DNA from: Melioribacter sp.
Lineage (GTDB): Bacteria > Bacteroidota > Ignavibacteria > Ignavibacteriales > Melioribacteraceae
Length of the DNA stretch: 43,247 bases
Assembly: GCA_003155655.1 (NCBI GenBank)
Contig: PMDS01000103.1
Coordinates: 1,738 to 44,984, forward strand
Direction of reading: 5' to 3'
The position numbers and the translations under genes are program-made. This document shows, in pieces, positions 1 through 10,192 of this stretch (within the stretch, counting starts at the first letter, position 1; every line of letters begins with the position of its first letter). The notes below the pieces were generated by a model. It saw only the letters and a list, made by a program, of their open reading frames with translations, was not told the DNA's origin and did no database searches.

Positions 1-253
1 ATAAAAAATGTCTTTCGTAAGAATATGGGTTCATATCGTTTTTGGTAAAAAAAATAATTCTGCTATCCTATAAATTTAACAGTAATTCAAATTATTGTGA
101 CCCATATCTCATATAGTAAAATAAAATAAAAAAACAATAGTAACTTAGAAGATAATTTCATTAAGTTGCACCTGTCTCCAAAATAAACCATTTGGGCAAT
201 TTTTATGTTTATTACTCAACTCATTGCTTAAAAATCTTTTTTTTCTTATGTTG

Positions 254-277
254 TTTCGCCCTCAAGGGAGGACGAAA
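254..277 (+). promoter_or_regulatory. Hairpin in the nrdJ leader
   Basis: TTTCG (254-258) pairs with CGAAA (273-277). After one C/A mismatch, CCTC (260-263) pairs with GAGG (268-271) around an AAGG loop. It lies about 77 bases before the nrdJ start and is not followed by a T-run, so it is not a typical terminator. It may be a leader-RNA structure or a protein-binding site. The pairing is visible in the sequence; the function is unknown. Confidence 0.4.
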
Positions 278-278
278 G

Positions 279-287
279 TTTTCCACA
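279..287 (+). promoter_or_regulatory. DnaA-box-like nonamer upstream of nrdJ
   Basis: TTTTCCACA fits the relaxed DnaA-box consensus TTWTNCACA. It lies directly after the 254-277 hairpin and 67 bases before nrdJ. In Escherichia coli, DnaA boxes upstream of nrdAB tie nucleotide reduction to replication. A single site in AT-rich DNA can occur by chance, so this is only a candidate. Confidence 0.25.
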
Positions 288-353
288 AGTTTTACTAGAT
301 CTTATTAATTATTTAAAAAATTAGTATTTGCTTTTCTAAGATTGGAGTTATAG

Positions 354-3300
354 ATGAAAATAAATCGTCTCTTCACTTCTGCGGGAAAAGACCCGCTCGA
401 ATCTGTTGAGTTTGTTAAAAGAACCTCTGAGATTAAAAATCCGGATGGCTCTGTTGTTTTTAGAATGGAAGATGTATTAGTCCCAAAAGATTGGTCGCAA
501 GTTGCTACTGATGTACTTGCACAAAAATATTTTCGTAAGGCGGGAGTTCCAAGACTTCTTGGAAAAGTTGATGAAAAAGGAATTCCTGGTTGGCTGCAGC
601 CTTCTGCTGCAGATAAAAAATTAGAAGAGCTCCCTGAAAAAGAAAGATTTGGTTCAGAGACTGATGCTCGTCAAGTTTTTTATCGTTTAGCTGGTACATG
701 GACTTATTGGGGATGGAAAGCAGGATATTTCGATAGCGAAGAAGATGCTAAAGCATTTTATGATGAACATGTTTATATGTTAACCTGTCAATTTGCTGCA
801 CCCAATTCTCCGCAATGGTTTAATACCGGATTAAACTGGGCCTATGGTATTAACGGGCCATCGCAAGGTCATTATTATGTTGATTATCAATCAGCTAAGC
901 TGACTTCTTCGGAAGATGCTTATACACATCCGCAGCCGCATGCTTGTTTTATTCAATCTATAAAGGATGATCTGGTTAATGAAGGAGGAATCATGGACCT
1001 GTGGGTTCGTGAAGCGCGCCTCTTTAAATATGGTTCAGGAACAGGTTCAAATTTTTCTGAGTTGAGGGGATATAATGAACCATTAAGCGGTGGTGGTAAA
1101 TCTTCCGGACTGATGTCATTCCTAAAAATTGGTGACCGTTCTGCTGGGGCAATTAAATCAGGCGGCACTACAAGACGTGCCGCAAAAATGGTTACTCTGG
1201 ATATAGACCATCCCGATATACAAGAGTATATTAATTGGAAGGTTGTAGAAGAACAAAAAGTTGCTGCGCTTGTTACAGGTTCCAAAATAATAAACTTTCA
1301 TCTGAACAATATTATTAAAGCTTGCTATGATGAGCATCCGGAAAATGACCGTTTCAATAAAAAAGCAAATTTGAAATTGCGCAAAGCAATTATTGAAGCT
1401 CGGAAAATGAATGTTTCGGAAAACTATATTGATAGGGTTATCAAACTTGCTAAACTTGGTTTTAGATCAATTGAAATTCCTGTATACAATGAGGACTGGA
1501 ACTCTGAGGCTTATTTAACTGTCTCCGGGCAGAATTCAAATAACTCTGTACGTGTTACTAATGATTTTATGCAGGCTGTTTTAAATGACAGCGATTGGAA
1601 TTTGTACTGGCGCGTTGATAAGAAAAAAGCTGAAAAAGACAGTGTTGTTGTAAAACCGTGCAAAACTTTGCCTGCAAAAGAACTTTGGGATGATATTGCT
1701 TATGCTGCATGGTCAAGTGCAGACCCCGGTCTTCAGTTTGACACTACTATTAATGAATGGCATACTTGTCCTGAAAGCGGAAAGATCAGAGCTTCGAATC
1801 CCTGTAGTGAATATATGTTCCTGGATGATACTGCTTGCAATTTAGCTTCGCTAAATCTCGTAAAATTTTATGATGATGAAAAAGAAATTTTTGATATTGA
1901 CGCTTATCGTCATGCAACACGTTTGTGGACGATAGTACTGGAAATTAGTGTATTGATGGCGCAATATCCCAGCAAGGAAATTGCACAAAGAAGTTATGAG
2001 TTTAGAACATTAGGACTCGGTTATGCAGATCTTGGTTCTTTATTAATGAGGCAGGGAATTCCTTACGATAGCAAAGAGGCATTGGCTATTTGTGGTGCAT
2101 TAACTGCTATAATGCATATGCGCGCATATGCTACTTCAGCAGAAATGTCTAAAGAGCTCGGACCTTTTGAAAGATTCAAAGAAAATTCAGATACTATGCT
2201 TAGAGTTATACGGAACCACAGACGTGCTGCTTACAACGTTCCAAAAGAAGAATATGAAGCATTGACAATTTTTCCTGTTGGTATCAACCCGGAATATTGC
2301 CCGTCAGATTTATTGAAAGCTGCTCGTGAAGATTCTGACTATGCATTAGAAATGGGCGAACAATACGGCTTCCGAAACGCACAGGTTACCGTAGTTGCAC
2401 CTACAGGTACAATTGGACTTGTAATGGATTGCGATACAACCGGAATTGAACCGGACTTTGCTCTTGTAAAATTCAAAAAGCTTGCCGGAGGCGGATATTT
2501 TAAAATAATTAACCAGTCTATTCCTCCGGCATTAAAGAGACTGGGTTATAATGATGATCAAAGCCGGGAAATAGTTAAGTACGCTAAAGGTGCCGGAACT
2601 CTCGTTGGTTGTCCTCACATCAATTCCGAATCTTTGAAAGCAAAAGGCTTTTCTGAGGATATTCTTAATAAAATCGAAACTATTCTGCCTTCTGTTTTTG
2701 AATTAAGCTTTGCATTTAATAAATATACCCTTGGGGAAAAATTCTTAAAGAGCAGTCTTAATTTTACCGATGAACAGATAAATGACTTTTCGTTTGATGT
2801 TTTAACGGCGCTTGGTTTTTCAAAAGAAGAAATTGCTTCTGCAAATGATTATGTCTGCGGAACAATGACTATTGAAGGTTCCCCATTCTTGAAGCATGAA
2901 CATTACCCGGTGTTTGATTGTGCCAATAAGTGCGGTAAAAAGGGTACACGCTTTATAAAAGCTGATGCTCATATTTATATGATGGCTGCCGCTCAACCTT
3001 TCATTTCTGGCGCTATTTCAAAAACAATTAATCTTCCCAACAACGCTTCTATTGAAGATATTAAATATGCCTATCTTCAATCATGGAAACTTGGCACTAA
3101 AGCAAATGCACTATATCGCGACGGCTCTAAACTTTCGCAGCCGTTAAATACTATGACCGATGAAGAAGTTGAAGATCTAATTGAGAAAAAAGAAGAGAAT
3201 GATATTGTTAAAATTGCAGAAAGAATTATTCACCGCTATATTGCAAAAAGAAGAAGATTACCCGACCGCAGAACAGGCTACACGCAAAAAGTTAAGATCA

Positions 3301-3914
3301 ACGGGCAGACTGTTTATATTCGTACCGGTGAATATGAGAATGGTCAGATAGGGGAAGTATTTATAGATATGCATAAGGAAGGTGCTGCATTCAGAAGCCT
3401 GTTAAACTGTTTTGCAATTTCAATATCTTTAGGTTTACAGCATGGTGTTCCTCTTGAAGAATTTGTTGATGCATTCGTCTTCACTCGGTTTGAGCCAAGC
3501 GGTGTTGTATCGGGTCATAGTAGAATAAAAATGGCTACTTCTGTAATTGATTTTATTTTTAGGGAACTTGCTGTAACATATCTTGGTAGAAATGATCTTT
3601 CTCATGTTGATGAAACCGAATTAGTTAAGAAAATTGACCATCGTTCAGTTGCTGAACCGGATTTTGAAAGTGAAGAAATTGTTAGTGAAAGAATGATTGA
3701 ACTTGATAATGCTAAAGAAATTGTAAATGGGTATCCCGGAGATACTCCAGGTGAGCAAAAAGCGCGTGCAATTACTCTTCACAAGAGTGTTCAGAAAGCA
3801 CGCGAAAGAGGTTACACCGGAGATATATGTCCGGAATGCCAGAGTATGACTATGGTACGTAATGGCACTTGTCTAAAATGCACAACTTGCGGTTCTACCA
3901 CCGGTTGCAGTTAA
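354..3914 (+). CDS. nrdJ: Adenosylcobalamin-dependent (class II) ribonucleotide reductase
   Basis: Reduces ribonucleotides to deoxyribonucleotides with a cobalamin-generated radical, so it works with or without oxygen. The 1186-residue length matches the long class II form. The redox-active cysteine in the PHACF segment is near residue 198. The finger-loop motif NPCSE gives catalytic Cys484 and Glu486, followed by the conserved ACNLASLNL segment. A TSCPD-type domain lies around residues 990-1100, including the segment [14 protein letters not shown]. The last about 25 residues carry CxxC and CxxCxxC clusters, the zinc-ribbon tail that re-reduces the active site. GGAG at 344-347 supports the ATG start. 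The gene stands alone and ends in a strong terminator. No cobalamin riboswitch is visible upstream. No other reductase class is present in the window. Confidence 0.95.
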   Translation: MKINRLFTSAGKDPLESVEFVKRTSEIKNPDGSVVFRMEDVLVPKDWSQVATDVLAQKYFRKAGVPRLLGKVDEKGIPGWLQPSAADKKLEELPEKERFGSETDARQVFYRLAGTWTYWGWKAGYFDSEEDAKAFYDEHVYMLTCQFAAPNSPQWFNTGLNWAYGINGPSQGHYYVDYQSAKLTSSEDAYTHPQPHACFIQSIKDDLVNEGGIMDLWVREARLFKYGSGTGSNFSELRGYNEPLSGGGKSSGLMSFLKIGDRSAGAIKSGGTTRRAAKMVTLDIDHPDIQEYINWKVVEEQKVAALVTGSKIINFHLNNIIKACYDEHPENDRFNKKANLKLRKAIIEARKMNVSENYIDRVIKLAKLGFRSIEIPVYNEDWNSEAYLTVSGQNSNNSVRVTNDFMQAVLNDSDWNLYWRVDKKKAEKDSVVVKPCKTLPAKELWDDIAYAAWSSADPGLQFDTTINEWHTCPESGKIRASNPCSEYMFLDDTACNLASLNLVKFYDDEKEIFDIDAYRHATRLWTIVLEISVLMAQYPSKEIAQRSYEFRTLGLGYADLGSLLMRQGIPYDSKEALAICGALTAIMHMRAYATSAEMSKELGPFERFKENSDTMLRVIRNHRRAAYNVPKEEYEALTIFPVGINPEYCPSDLLKAAREDSDYALEMGEQYGFRNAQVTVVAPTGTIGLVMDCDTTGIEPDFALVKFKKLAGGGYFKIINQSIPPALKRLGYNDDQSREIVKYAKGAGTLVGCPHINSESLKAKGFSEDILNKIETILPSVFELSFAFNKYTLGEKFLKSSLNFTDEQINDFSFDVLTALGFSKEEIASANDYVCGTMTIEGSPFLKHEHYPVFDCANKCGKKGTRFIKADAHIYMMAAAQPFISGAISKTINLPNNASIEDIKYAYLQSWKLGTKANALYRDGSKLSQPLNTMTDEEVEDLIEKKEENDIVKIAERIIHRYIAKRRRLPDRRTGYTQKVKINGQTVYIRTGEYENGQIGEVFIDMHKEGAAFRSLLNCFAISISLGLQHGVPLEEFVDAFVFTRFEPSGVVSGHSRIKMATSVIDFIFRELAVTYLGRNDLSHVDETELVKKIDHRSVAEPDFESEEIVSERMIELDNAKEIVNGYPGDTPGEQKARAITLHKSVQKARERGYTGDICPECQSMTMVRNGTCLKCTTCGSTTGCS

Positions 3915-3950
3915 ATTTTTTTTGTAGAATTTAACTTTTTCATAATAAGA

Positions 3951-3976
3951 AAGGGGCTTAACCAAAGCCCCTTTTT
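3951..3976 (+). terminator. Rho-independent terminator after nrdJ
   Basis: AAGGGGCTT (3951-3959) and AAGCCCCTT (3965-3973) form a perfect 9-bp stem with a five-base loop, followed by a T-run to 3976. It lies 37 bases after the nrdJ stop codon and separates nrdJ from the long operon that starts at 4050. Confidence 0.9.
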
Positions 3977-4049
3977 CGTTATATTTCAGGTTGGAATTCG
4001 TTGACTTTAATAACTCAATAGGATACATTTTCACCCTCATTTTTGAAAG

Positions 4050-4724
4050 ATGATTCTAGATAATCTTAAAAAAATTGAAGATCAGGTTAGTTCATCCTGC
4101 GTAAAGAGTGGGAGAAATCGTTCAGAAATTAAGCTGATAGCAGTTAGTAAAACTCAGCCTGTCGATATCATTCAGGAGGCTTTAAAAGCCGGTTTGAAAG
4201 ATCTTGGGGAGAATAAAGCTCAGGAGTTAAGAGATAAAGCTGAACTGGTTAAAGGTGATTTTTATTGGCATTTTATTGGGCATTTGCAGGCTAATAAAGT
4301 AAAATATATTATTAATACTGCTGAATATATTCATGCTGTCGACTCAATAAAATTAGCAGAAGAAATTAATCTCAAAGCTGAGAAAATAAATAAAAAGCAA
4401 AATGTTCTTTTAGAAATTAAGACTTCTGACGAGCCGGCAAAGTTTGGCTTCGAGTTAGAAATTGATATCTTTAATGCAGCGGATTTTTGCAAAAAGAGCT
4501 CTAATTTGATTCTTGTTGGGCTGATGACTATGGCTCCTTATTCTGATGATGAAAAATTGATTAGAAATTGCTTTGCTAGATTGAGACAAATTAAAGATAA
4601 TCTGAATAGAAACGGTTTAGATTTGAATGAGCTATCAATGGGAATGACTAATGATTTCCAATTTGCCATTGAAGAAGGTGCTACTATGATTAGAATTGGT
4701 ACGGCATTATTTGGGAACAGATAA
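4050..4724 (+). CDS. PLP homeostasis protein, YggS/PROSC family
   Basis: Single-domain alanine-racemase-fold protein that binds pyridoxal 5'-phosphate and helps balance free vitamin B6 and amino-acid pools; the family has no confirmed catalytic activity. At 224 residues it matches the family length. The PLP-binding lysine is Lys34 in the motif LIAVSKTQ. Other family hallmarks are LGENKAQEL, WHFIGHLQANK, the AKFGF segment and the C-terminal MGMTNDFQFAIEEGATMIRIGTA region, with MTND where SMSxD is more usual. It opens the long plus-strand gene run, 42 bases before the DivIVA-like gene. In many bacteria yggS homologues sit near divIVA-type division genes, and the same arrangement is seen here. 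Confidence 0.9.
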   Translation: MILDNLKKIEDQVSSSCVKSGRNRSEIKLIAVSKTQPVDIIQEALKAGLKDLGENKAQELRDKAELVKGDFYWHFIGHLQANKVKYIINTAEYIHAVDSIKLAEEINLKAEKINKKQNVLLEIKTSDEPAKFGFELEIDIFNAADFCKKSSNLILVGLMTMAPYSDDEKLIRNCFARLRQIKDNLNRNGLDLNELSMGMTNDFQFAIEEGATMIRIGTALFGNR

Positions 4725-4766
4725 ACTGTACAATAAAAATTAATTTATCAATTAAAACGGTGAAAA

Positions 4767-5315
4767 ATGAAGTTCACCCCGTTTGGAATTAAAAATCAAG
4801 AATTTAACCGCGCAGTCCGCGGGTATGACCGGGATGAAGTGCGTGCTTTTCTTGAAAGACTTTCTGACGAATTTGAAGTATTGCAGAATGATAGCGAAAA
4901 ACATAAAACAGAATTAGAACGGCAGGAAGATCAATTAAAAGAATTCAAGCGGATTGAGAAAAATTTACAGCAGGCTATGCTGAACCAGACAGAATCAACT
5001 TCAAGAGCTGTTGATTCTGCTAAAAAACAAACTGCATTGATTTTGAAAGAAGCTGAATTGAAGGCTGCGCAGTTTATTGAGAAAGCAAAAGAAAATGCCA
5101 ACTCAATAAGAGACTCGGTACTAAAATTACGCGAGGAAAGGAAATTGCTTATTGCACGTTTGAAGGCGTTAATAGACTCTCAATCCAGCTTGCTGGAAAT
5201 GAACGTACAGAATATTGAAACTCGTCCAAAGAAAAAAGAAGCAACTAAAGAACATATGAACCAGGATGAACAAACAGAAATTAATGTGGATGATATATTG
5301 GAGAAACTTTTATGA
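4767..5315 (+). CDS. DivIVA-domain coiled-coil protein
   Basis: 182 residues. The N-terminus starts with MKFTPFGIKNQEFNRAVRGY followed by DRDEVRAFLERL, the standard DivIVA membrane-targeting domain that senses negative curvature or polar membrane. Residues from about 35 to 145 form a long coiled coil, including the segment ALILKEAELKAAQFIEKAKE. The acidic C-terminus ends in VDDILEKLL, a short helix that may be a partner-binding peptide (inference). The stop overlaps the next start as ATGA at 5312-5315, so translation is probably coupled. DivIVA proteins scaffold division, polar or growth-zone machinery, and the target here is unknown. The coiled-coil tail resembles that of the membrane protein at 6130-6747. 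Confidence 0.88.
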   Translation: MKFTPFGIKNQEFNRAVRGYDRDEVRAFLERLSDEFEVLQNDSEKHKTELERQEDQLKEFKRIEKNLQQAMLNQTESTSRAVDSAKKQTALILKEAELKAAQFIEKAKENANSIRDSVLKLREERKLLIARLKALIDSQSSLLEMNVQNIETRPKKKEATKEHMNQDEQTEINVDDILEKLL

Positions 5316-6133
5316 GTACACTTATTGAAAAAATTAATGAAACTCTGAATGTTATTCGCAAAAAAACAACTAAAAATTATGAAGTTGGTATTATACTCGG
5401 AACAGGGCTTGGCGGTTTAGTTAGAGATATTTCTATTGAACATGAAATTGATTATGCCGGTCTGCCGCACTTTCCGCTTTCTACTGTTGAATCTCATCAA
5501 GGGAAGCTGATTTTTGGAAAGATTGGCGGTAAAGATGTTGTAGCAATGCAGGGTCGTTTTCATTATTATGAAGGATATTCAATGCAGCAAATTGCATATC
5601 CGGTTCGTGTAATGAAATTCCTTGGTGTAAAAACTTTGCTTGTTTCAAACGCCTGCGGAGGTATGAATCCGCTTTACCGCCGTGGTGATATAATGGTTAT
5701 AGTTGATCATATAAATTTACTTGGCGATAACCCGCTGATTGGTAAAAATGAAGATGAGCTTGGTCCTCGCTTTCCGGATATGAGCGAACCTTATAGTCTT
5801 GAATTAATTAAACTTGCTGAAGAAGTTGCATTGGAAAATAAAATTAAAATTCAAAAAGGTGTTTATGTTGCTGTACCCGGTCCTAATTTGGAAACAAAAG
5901 CTGAATACAGGTTTCTTCGCGGAATTGGTGCAGATGTAGTCGGAATGTCAACAATTCCCGAAGATATTGTTGCTAATCATATGGGAATTAAGGTGCTTGG
6001 ATTCAGCATTATTACAGATGAATGTTTCCCCGATTCGCTTAAACCGGCTAAAGTTGAGGATATTATTGCCACAGCTATGGTAGCCGAACCCAAAATGACT
6101 TTAATAATGAAAGAGGTAATTAAAAAGCTGTGA
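5312..6133 (+). CDS. Purine nucleoside phosphorylase
   Basis: Cleaves purine nucleosides with phosphate to free base and ribose 1-phosphate in the salvage pathway. The 273-residue length fits the trimeric PNP/MTAP family. Visible motifs are the phosphate-binding GTGLGG at residues 30-35, ESHQGKLIFG, MQGRFHYYEGY, VSNACGGMN, GPNLETKAEYRFL, and GADVVGMSTIPE near the substrate pocket. It starts at the ATGA overlap with the DivIVA-like gene, and its stop overlaps the GTG start of the next gene (GTGA at 6130-6133). A salvage enzyme between two coiled-coil envelope genes is an odd neighbour and may simply reflect operon packing. Confidence 0.93.
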   Translation: MSTLIEKINETLNVIRKKTTKNYEVGIILGTGLGGLVRDISIEHEIDYAGLPHFPLSTVESHQGKLIFGKIGGKDVVAMQGRFHYYEGYSMQQIAYPVRVMKFLGVKTLLVSNACGGMNPLYRRGDIMVIVDHINLLGDNPLIGKNEDELGPRFPDMSEPYSLELIKLAEEVALENKIKIQKGVYVAVPGPNLETKAEYRFLRGIGADVVGMSTIPEDIVANHMGIKVLGFSIITDECFPDSLKPAKVEDIIATAMVAEPKMTLIMKEVIKKL

Positions 6134-6747
6134 TTGAAAGAAAAAAAACATATTATCTGACGCCGGGACTTTTAGCCGTAATCATTTTTGCGTCTAATTT
6201 TTTAAGTACGGATATTTTTAAAGCCGGCTATCAAAATTTTTCTGTCTGGTTTGTTCTTTCAATTTTTGCATTTGCTTGCGGTTGGCTTATTAACAAAACT
6301 CTTGCTTACAATCATGGCGGTAAAATTGTTTTTGCTGTAATTGTAGCCTCGTCGTTCATCAGCGTTATGCTTGTTTCAATGTTCAGCGGATATTTTGGGC
6401 TTAGCGAACTTCTTGTCGAAAATATGATCCTTTATATTCTGCGTACAATAACTCTTGGCGCAATGGCATTTTTCGGAATGGTTATTTGTGAATTAATTAT
6501 TTTGCAAAGAGAAGCAGGTCCGGCTAAACATAAAGAAGATGATTCAAAAAAAGTTTTAGCAAATGCACAAAGAGAAGCGCAAATTCTCCTTGAAGAGGCA
6601 AAACTGAAAGCCGATAAAATGATCTACCAGGTTCAGCAGGGCGTTAATGAAATGGTTGAAAGAAAAAATCAGGTTGAAAGACGGCTTAAAGAATTTATTG
6701 CCGCTGAGAGGGAATTAATTAAAAAATATGAGTCTGAAGAAGAATAA
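6130..6747 (+). CDS. Four-helix membrane protein with DivIVA-like coiled-coil tail
   Basis: 205 residues with a GTG start that overlaps the stop of the PNP gene. Four hydrophobic stretches (about residues 8-26, 36-56, 64-86 and 100-126) look like membrane helices. From about residue 135 to the end the protein is a charged, heptad-rich coiled coil including AQILLEEAKLKADKMIYQVQ. This resembles ALILKEAELKAAQFIEKAKE in the DivIVA-like protein encoded two genes upstream. I do not recognise a named family. From context it could anchor or recruit the DivIVA-like protein through coiled-coil pairing (inference). It lies 29 bases upstream of ileS. Confidence 0.75.
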   Translation: MIERKKTYYLTPGLLAVIIFASNFLSTDIFKAGYQNFSVWFVLSIFAFACGWLINKTLAYNHGGKIVFAVIVASSFISVMLVSMFSGYFGLSELLVENMILYILRTITLGAMAFFGMVICELIILQREAGPAKHKEDDSKKVLANAQREAQILLEEAKLKADKMIYQVQQGVNEMVERKNQVERRLKEFIAAERELIKKYESEEE

Positions 6748-6776
6748 TTTTTATTTCCATTTTTATTGAGTACAAA

Positions 6777-9700
6777 ATGTTCAAACAATTTGATGATAAA
6801 ATAAACTATCCAAAGATTGAAGAAGAAATTTTAAAATTTTGGCAGAAGAAAAAAATTTTTGAAAAAAGTATTTCAAGCCGCCCAAAATCAAAACCATTCA
6901 CTTTTTATGAAGGACCGCCAACTGTAAACGGACGGCCCGGTATTCATCATGTAATGGCTAGATCACTGAAAGATTTGGTTTGTAGATATAAAACTATGAA
7001 AGGTTTCCAGGTCCACCGCAAAGCGGGATGGGATACTCACGGCCTCCCAATTGAAATTGCTCTTGAAAAAGAATTGGGCTTTACACAGAAATCTGATATT
7101 GAAAAATACGGTGTCGCAGCTTTTAATCAGAAAGCAAAAGATCTGGTTTACAATCATATTGAAACGAAAGAAGGCTGGCGCACTTTAACCGAACGCATGG
7201 GTTACTGGATTAATCTTGATGACCCTTACATTACATGTACAAACAGTTACATTGAGTCTGTCTGGTGGGCGCTTTCAGAATATTTTAAAAAAGGTTTAAT
7301 ATACAAAGGTTTTAAAATTGTTCCTCAATGTCCGCATTGTGAAACACCGCTTTCTTCTCATGAGCTTGCTCTTGGTTATGAGGATGTTCAGGATCCCAAT
7401 GTTTATGTAAAATTCAAATTAAAGGATGAAGATGCCTCAATTCTTGTTTGGACTACTACTCCCTGGACTTTAATATCCAATGTTGCTCTGGCTGTGGGAC
7501 CGGAAATTAGTTATGTGAAAATTAAAACTGAAAAACATGGCATATTGTATCTTGCCGAAGCGCGCCTTTCTGTTATTAAAGAAGATTATGAAATTCTTGC
7601 AACTTTAAAGGGCGCTGATCTCCTGGATAAAGATTATGAACCGCTTTTCTCATATCTCTCTGTTGATAAACGTGCATGGTACATTGTTGCGGGAGATTTT
7701 GTTAGCACTGAAGATGGTTCAGGTATTGTTCATATTGCTCCGGCTTTCGGTGCTGATGATTATGAGGTATCCAAAAAATATAATTTGCCTTTCTTGCAGC
7801 CCGTTACAAAGGGCGGAAGATTTACTGATGAAATTACAGATTTTGTCGGCCGGCTTATGAAGACGATCCAATTCGATAATAGGGAAGAAAAGGGCGTTGA
7901 CCCGGACATTATTCGTAATTTGAAAGAACGTGGTTTAATTTACCGGGCAACTAATGATTATATTCACTCATATCCTCACTGCTGGCGCTGCGATAATCCT
8001 TTAATTTATTACGCACGCGATAGCTGGTACATTCGTACTACAGAAGTTGCAAAAAGAATGATAGAGCTTAACAATACAATTAATTGGTGCCCGCCTGAAG
8101 TTGGGTCAGGAAGATTTGGAAATTGGCTTATAGAAAATAAAGACTGGTCGCTTTCCCGCGATAGGTACTGGGGAACCCCGCTTCCAATATGGCTGAGTGA
8201 AGATGGTGATATGTTTGCTGTTGGGTCAATAGCAGAATTAAAAGAAGGATTTGTTGAAAGGAATAACAATAAAATTGTAGTTAAAGATTTACCCGAAAAT
8301 GAAATTGATTTGCATAAACCCTTTGTTGATGAAGTAATGTTTGAACGCAACGGCAAAATTTTCAAACGCACCCCTGAATTGATTGATGTTTGGTTTGATA
8401 GCGGCGCAATGCCTTTTGCTCAATATCATTACCCGTTCGAGAACCAGGAATATTTTAAGGAAAATTATCCTGCTGATTTTATTTGCGAAGGGATTGATCA
8501 AACCCGCGGATGGTTTTACACTTTACACGCAATAGGAACAATGTTATTTGACAGCGTTACATTTAAAAATCTAATTGTGAATGAACTGATATTGGATAAG
8601 AATGGATTCAAGATGTCTAAATCAAAAGGCAATACTGTTGATCCATTCCAGTTGTTTGATAAATATGGTGCAGATGCAACAAGATGGTATTTAGTAACTA
8701 CAAGCCCGCCTTGGAAACCTACACTCTTTGATGAAGATGGAATTCTTGAGGTCCAGAGAAAGTTTTTTGGAACTCTGGTAAATACGTATAATTTCTTCGC
8801 TCTGTATGCGAATATTGATAAATTTAAATTCAATGAAGATCAGATCCCATATTCTGAACGCCCTGAAATTGACCGGTGGATCATATCTAAACTTAATTCC
8901 GTTGTAAAAGAATATGATGAGTTGATGTCAAATTATGATGTAACAAAAGCTGCACGCCTTGTTTCAAATTTTACTATTGACCAGCTTTCTAACTGGTATG
9001 TTAGAAGATGCAGAAGACGTTTCTGGAAATCTGAGATCAATAAAAATAAAATTTCGGCATATCAGACTTTATATGAATGTCTGCTTACAATTTCCAAACT
9101 GGCTTCACCTTTTGCACCGTTTATATCTGAAGAATTATATCAGAAATTGAACACGATTACTAAAAAAGAAAAGTTTGATTCCGTTCACCTCGTTGATTAT
9201 CCTGAGACTTCCTATTTCGAACCGGAATTGGAAGAAAAAATGGATATTGCTCAAAGAATTGTATCTGTAACAAGGGCTATCAGGGCTAAAAACGATCTTA
9301 AAGTACGGCAGCCGTTAAATTTAATTATGGTACATGTTCCTGCGAATGATATGCTTTATGTTCAAGAGATGAAAGACATCATCCTTGAAGAAGTAAATAT
9401 TAAAAATCTCCTATTTGTTGACGAAAATTCAAATGTTGTTCAAAAAACAGTGAAATTGAATTTTAAGGTCGTCGGAAAAAAATATAAAGAGCATGTTAAA
9501 ACTTTACAGGAGTTTGTTAAAACTCTTTCAAACAAACAAATAGATGATCTTGAAAAATTCATTCAAATTGATACTCCGGTTAATGGGCTGCTATTAAGCC
9601 GTGACGATGTTGAAATATTCGCTAGTGGCATCGAAGGCTGGATTGTCGAAAGCGAAGGAAATATTACTGTTGCTGTTGATACGCATTTAAACGAAGAGCT

Positions 9701-10160
9701 AATTGCTGAAGGTTATGCTAGAGAATTTGTTAATCGAGTCCAGAATATGAGAAAAGACGCAGGATTTGATGTAATGGATAGAATACAGGTCAGTTTTATT
9801 AGTGACGCTAAAATGATTGAGTATATTTCAAAATATTCTGGTTATATTTCTAATGAAGTACTTGCTGATGATATTAATATAAAGACTGAAATTGTAGAAG
9901 TTAAAGAAGAATTTAAAATTGGCGATTATGATTGTACAATATCTGTTGAGAAAATAAAAAATAATAAGAAGCCGGTTAAAAAAGTAAAGATTGCAAAAAA
10001 GAATGTTATTGCAAAGAAGATTAAAATTAAAAAGTTGGTTAAAGCAAAAAAATCTAAAGCAAAAAAGATTATAGCAAGCAGGAAAGTAGTTAAAAGTTCT
10101 ATAAAAAAGACCGGTAATAAGAAAAAGATTGCCGGAAAACCTGGGAATAAAAAAAAGTAA
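6777..10160 (+). CDS. ileS: Isoleucyl-tRNA synthetase with lysine-rich C-terminal tail
   Basis: Class I aminoacyl-tRNA synthetase that charges tRNA-Ile and edits valine. At 1127 residues it is the long form. The HIGH signature appears as GIHH (residues 55-58) after PPTVNGRP, a variant I recall from Bacteroidota enzymes. KMSKS is at 612-616. The editing domain lies between, with VWTTTPWTL and GSGIVHIAPAFGADDYE, and the tRNA-binding helical domain follows. The last about 65 residues, from KIKNNKKPVKKVKIAKK onward, are almost only Lys, Ala, Ile and Val, like a histone-H1-type tail. That extension is not part of the core enzyme and may give nonspecific RNA or DNA affinity (inference). The next gene encodes a protein with a similar lysine-rich head. 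Confidence 0.95.
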   Translation: MFKQFDDKINYPKIEEEILKFWQKKKIFEKSISSRPKSKPFTFYEGPPTVNGRPGIHHVMARSLKDLVCRYKTMKGFQVHRKAGWDTHGLPIEIALEKELGFTQKSDIEKYGVAAFNQKAKDLVYNHIETKEGWRTLTERMGYWINLDDPYITCTNSYIESVWWALSEYFKKGLIYKGFKIVPQCPHCETPLSSHELALGYEDVQDPNVYVKFKLKDEDASILVWTTTPWTLISNVALAVGPEISYVKIKTEKHGILYLAEARLSVIKEDYEILATLKGADLLDKDYEPLFSYLSVDKRAWYIVAGDFVSTEDGSGIVHIAPAFGADDYEVSKKYNLPFLQPVTKGGRFTDEITDFVGRLMKTIQFDNREEKGVDPDIIRNLKERGLIYRATNDYIHSYPHCWRCDNPLIYYARDSWYIRTTEVAKRMIELNNTINWCPPEVGSGRFGNWLIENKDWSLSRDRYWGTPLPIWLSEDGDMFAVGSIAELKEGFVERNNNKIVVKDLPENEIDLHKPFVDEVMFERNGKIFKRTPELIDVWFDSGAMPFAQYHYPFENQEYFKENYPADFICEGIDQTRGWFYTLHAIGTMLFDSVTFKNLIVNELILDKNGFKMSKSKGNTVDPFQLFDKYGADATRWYLVTTSPPWKPTLFDEDGILEVQRKFFGTLVNTYNFFALYANIDKFKFNEDQIPYSERPEIDRWIISKLNSVVKEYDELMSNYDVTKAARLVSNFTIDQLSNWYVRRCRRRFWKSEINKNKISAYQTLYECLLTISKLASPFAPFISEELYQKLNTITKKEKFDSVHLVDYPETSYFEPELEEKMDIAQRIVSVTRAIRAKNDLKVRQPLNLIMVHVPANDMLYVQEMKDIILEEVNIKNLLFVDENSNVVQKTVKLNFKVVGKKYKEHVKTLQEFVKTLSNKQIDDLEKFIQIDTPVNGLLLSRDDVEIFASGIEGWIVESEGNITVAVDTHLNEELIAEGYAREFVNRVQNMRKDAGFDVMDRIQVSFISDAKMIEYISKYSGYISNEVLADDINIKTEIVEVKEEFKIGDYDCTISVEKIKNNKKPVKKVKIAKKNVIAKKIKIKKLVKAKKSKAKKIIASRKVVKSSIKKTGNKKKIAGKPGNKKK

Positions 10161-10192
10161 AGTTCTGAATTAAATTTGTATTGGAGGTATTA

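Larger units (their letters stand above)
1..353. other. AT-rich leader region upstream of nrdJ
   Basis: No convincing coding region is visible in these 353 bases. The stretch is strongly AT-rich. It holds a weak hairpin (CCAAA at 178-182 with TTTGG at 191-195), a stronger hairpin at 254-277 and a DnaA-box-like nonamer at 279-287, then the nrdJ ribosome binding site (GGAG at 344-347) ahead of the ATG at 354. I looked for a cobalamin riboswitch, because nrdJ needs adenosylcobalamin, and saw no B12-box-like sequence. Confidence 0.6.

Noticed and set aside
1-353. Possible cobalamin riboswitch before nrdJ
   Set aside because: No B12-box-like sequence and no multi-stem arrangement were found; only a small hairpin is present.
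6748-6776. T-box or other leader control of ileS
   Set aside because: Only 29 bases separate ileS from the preceding gene, too few for a T-box.
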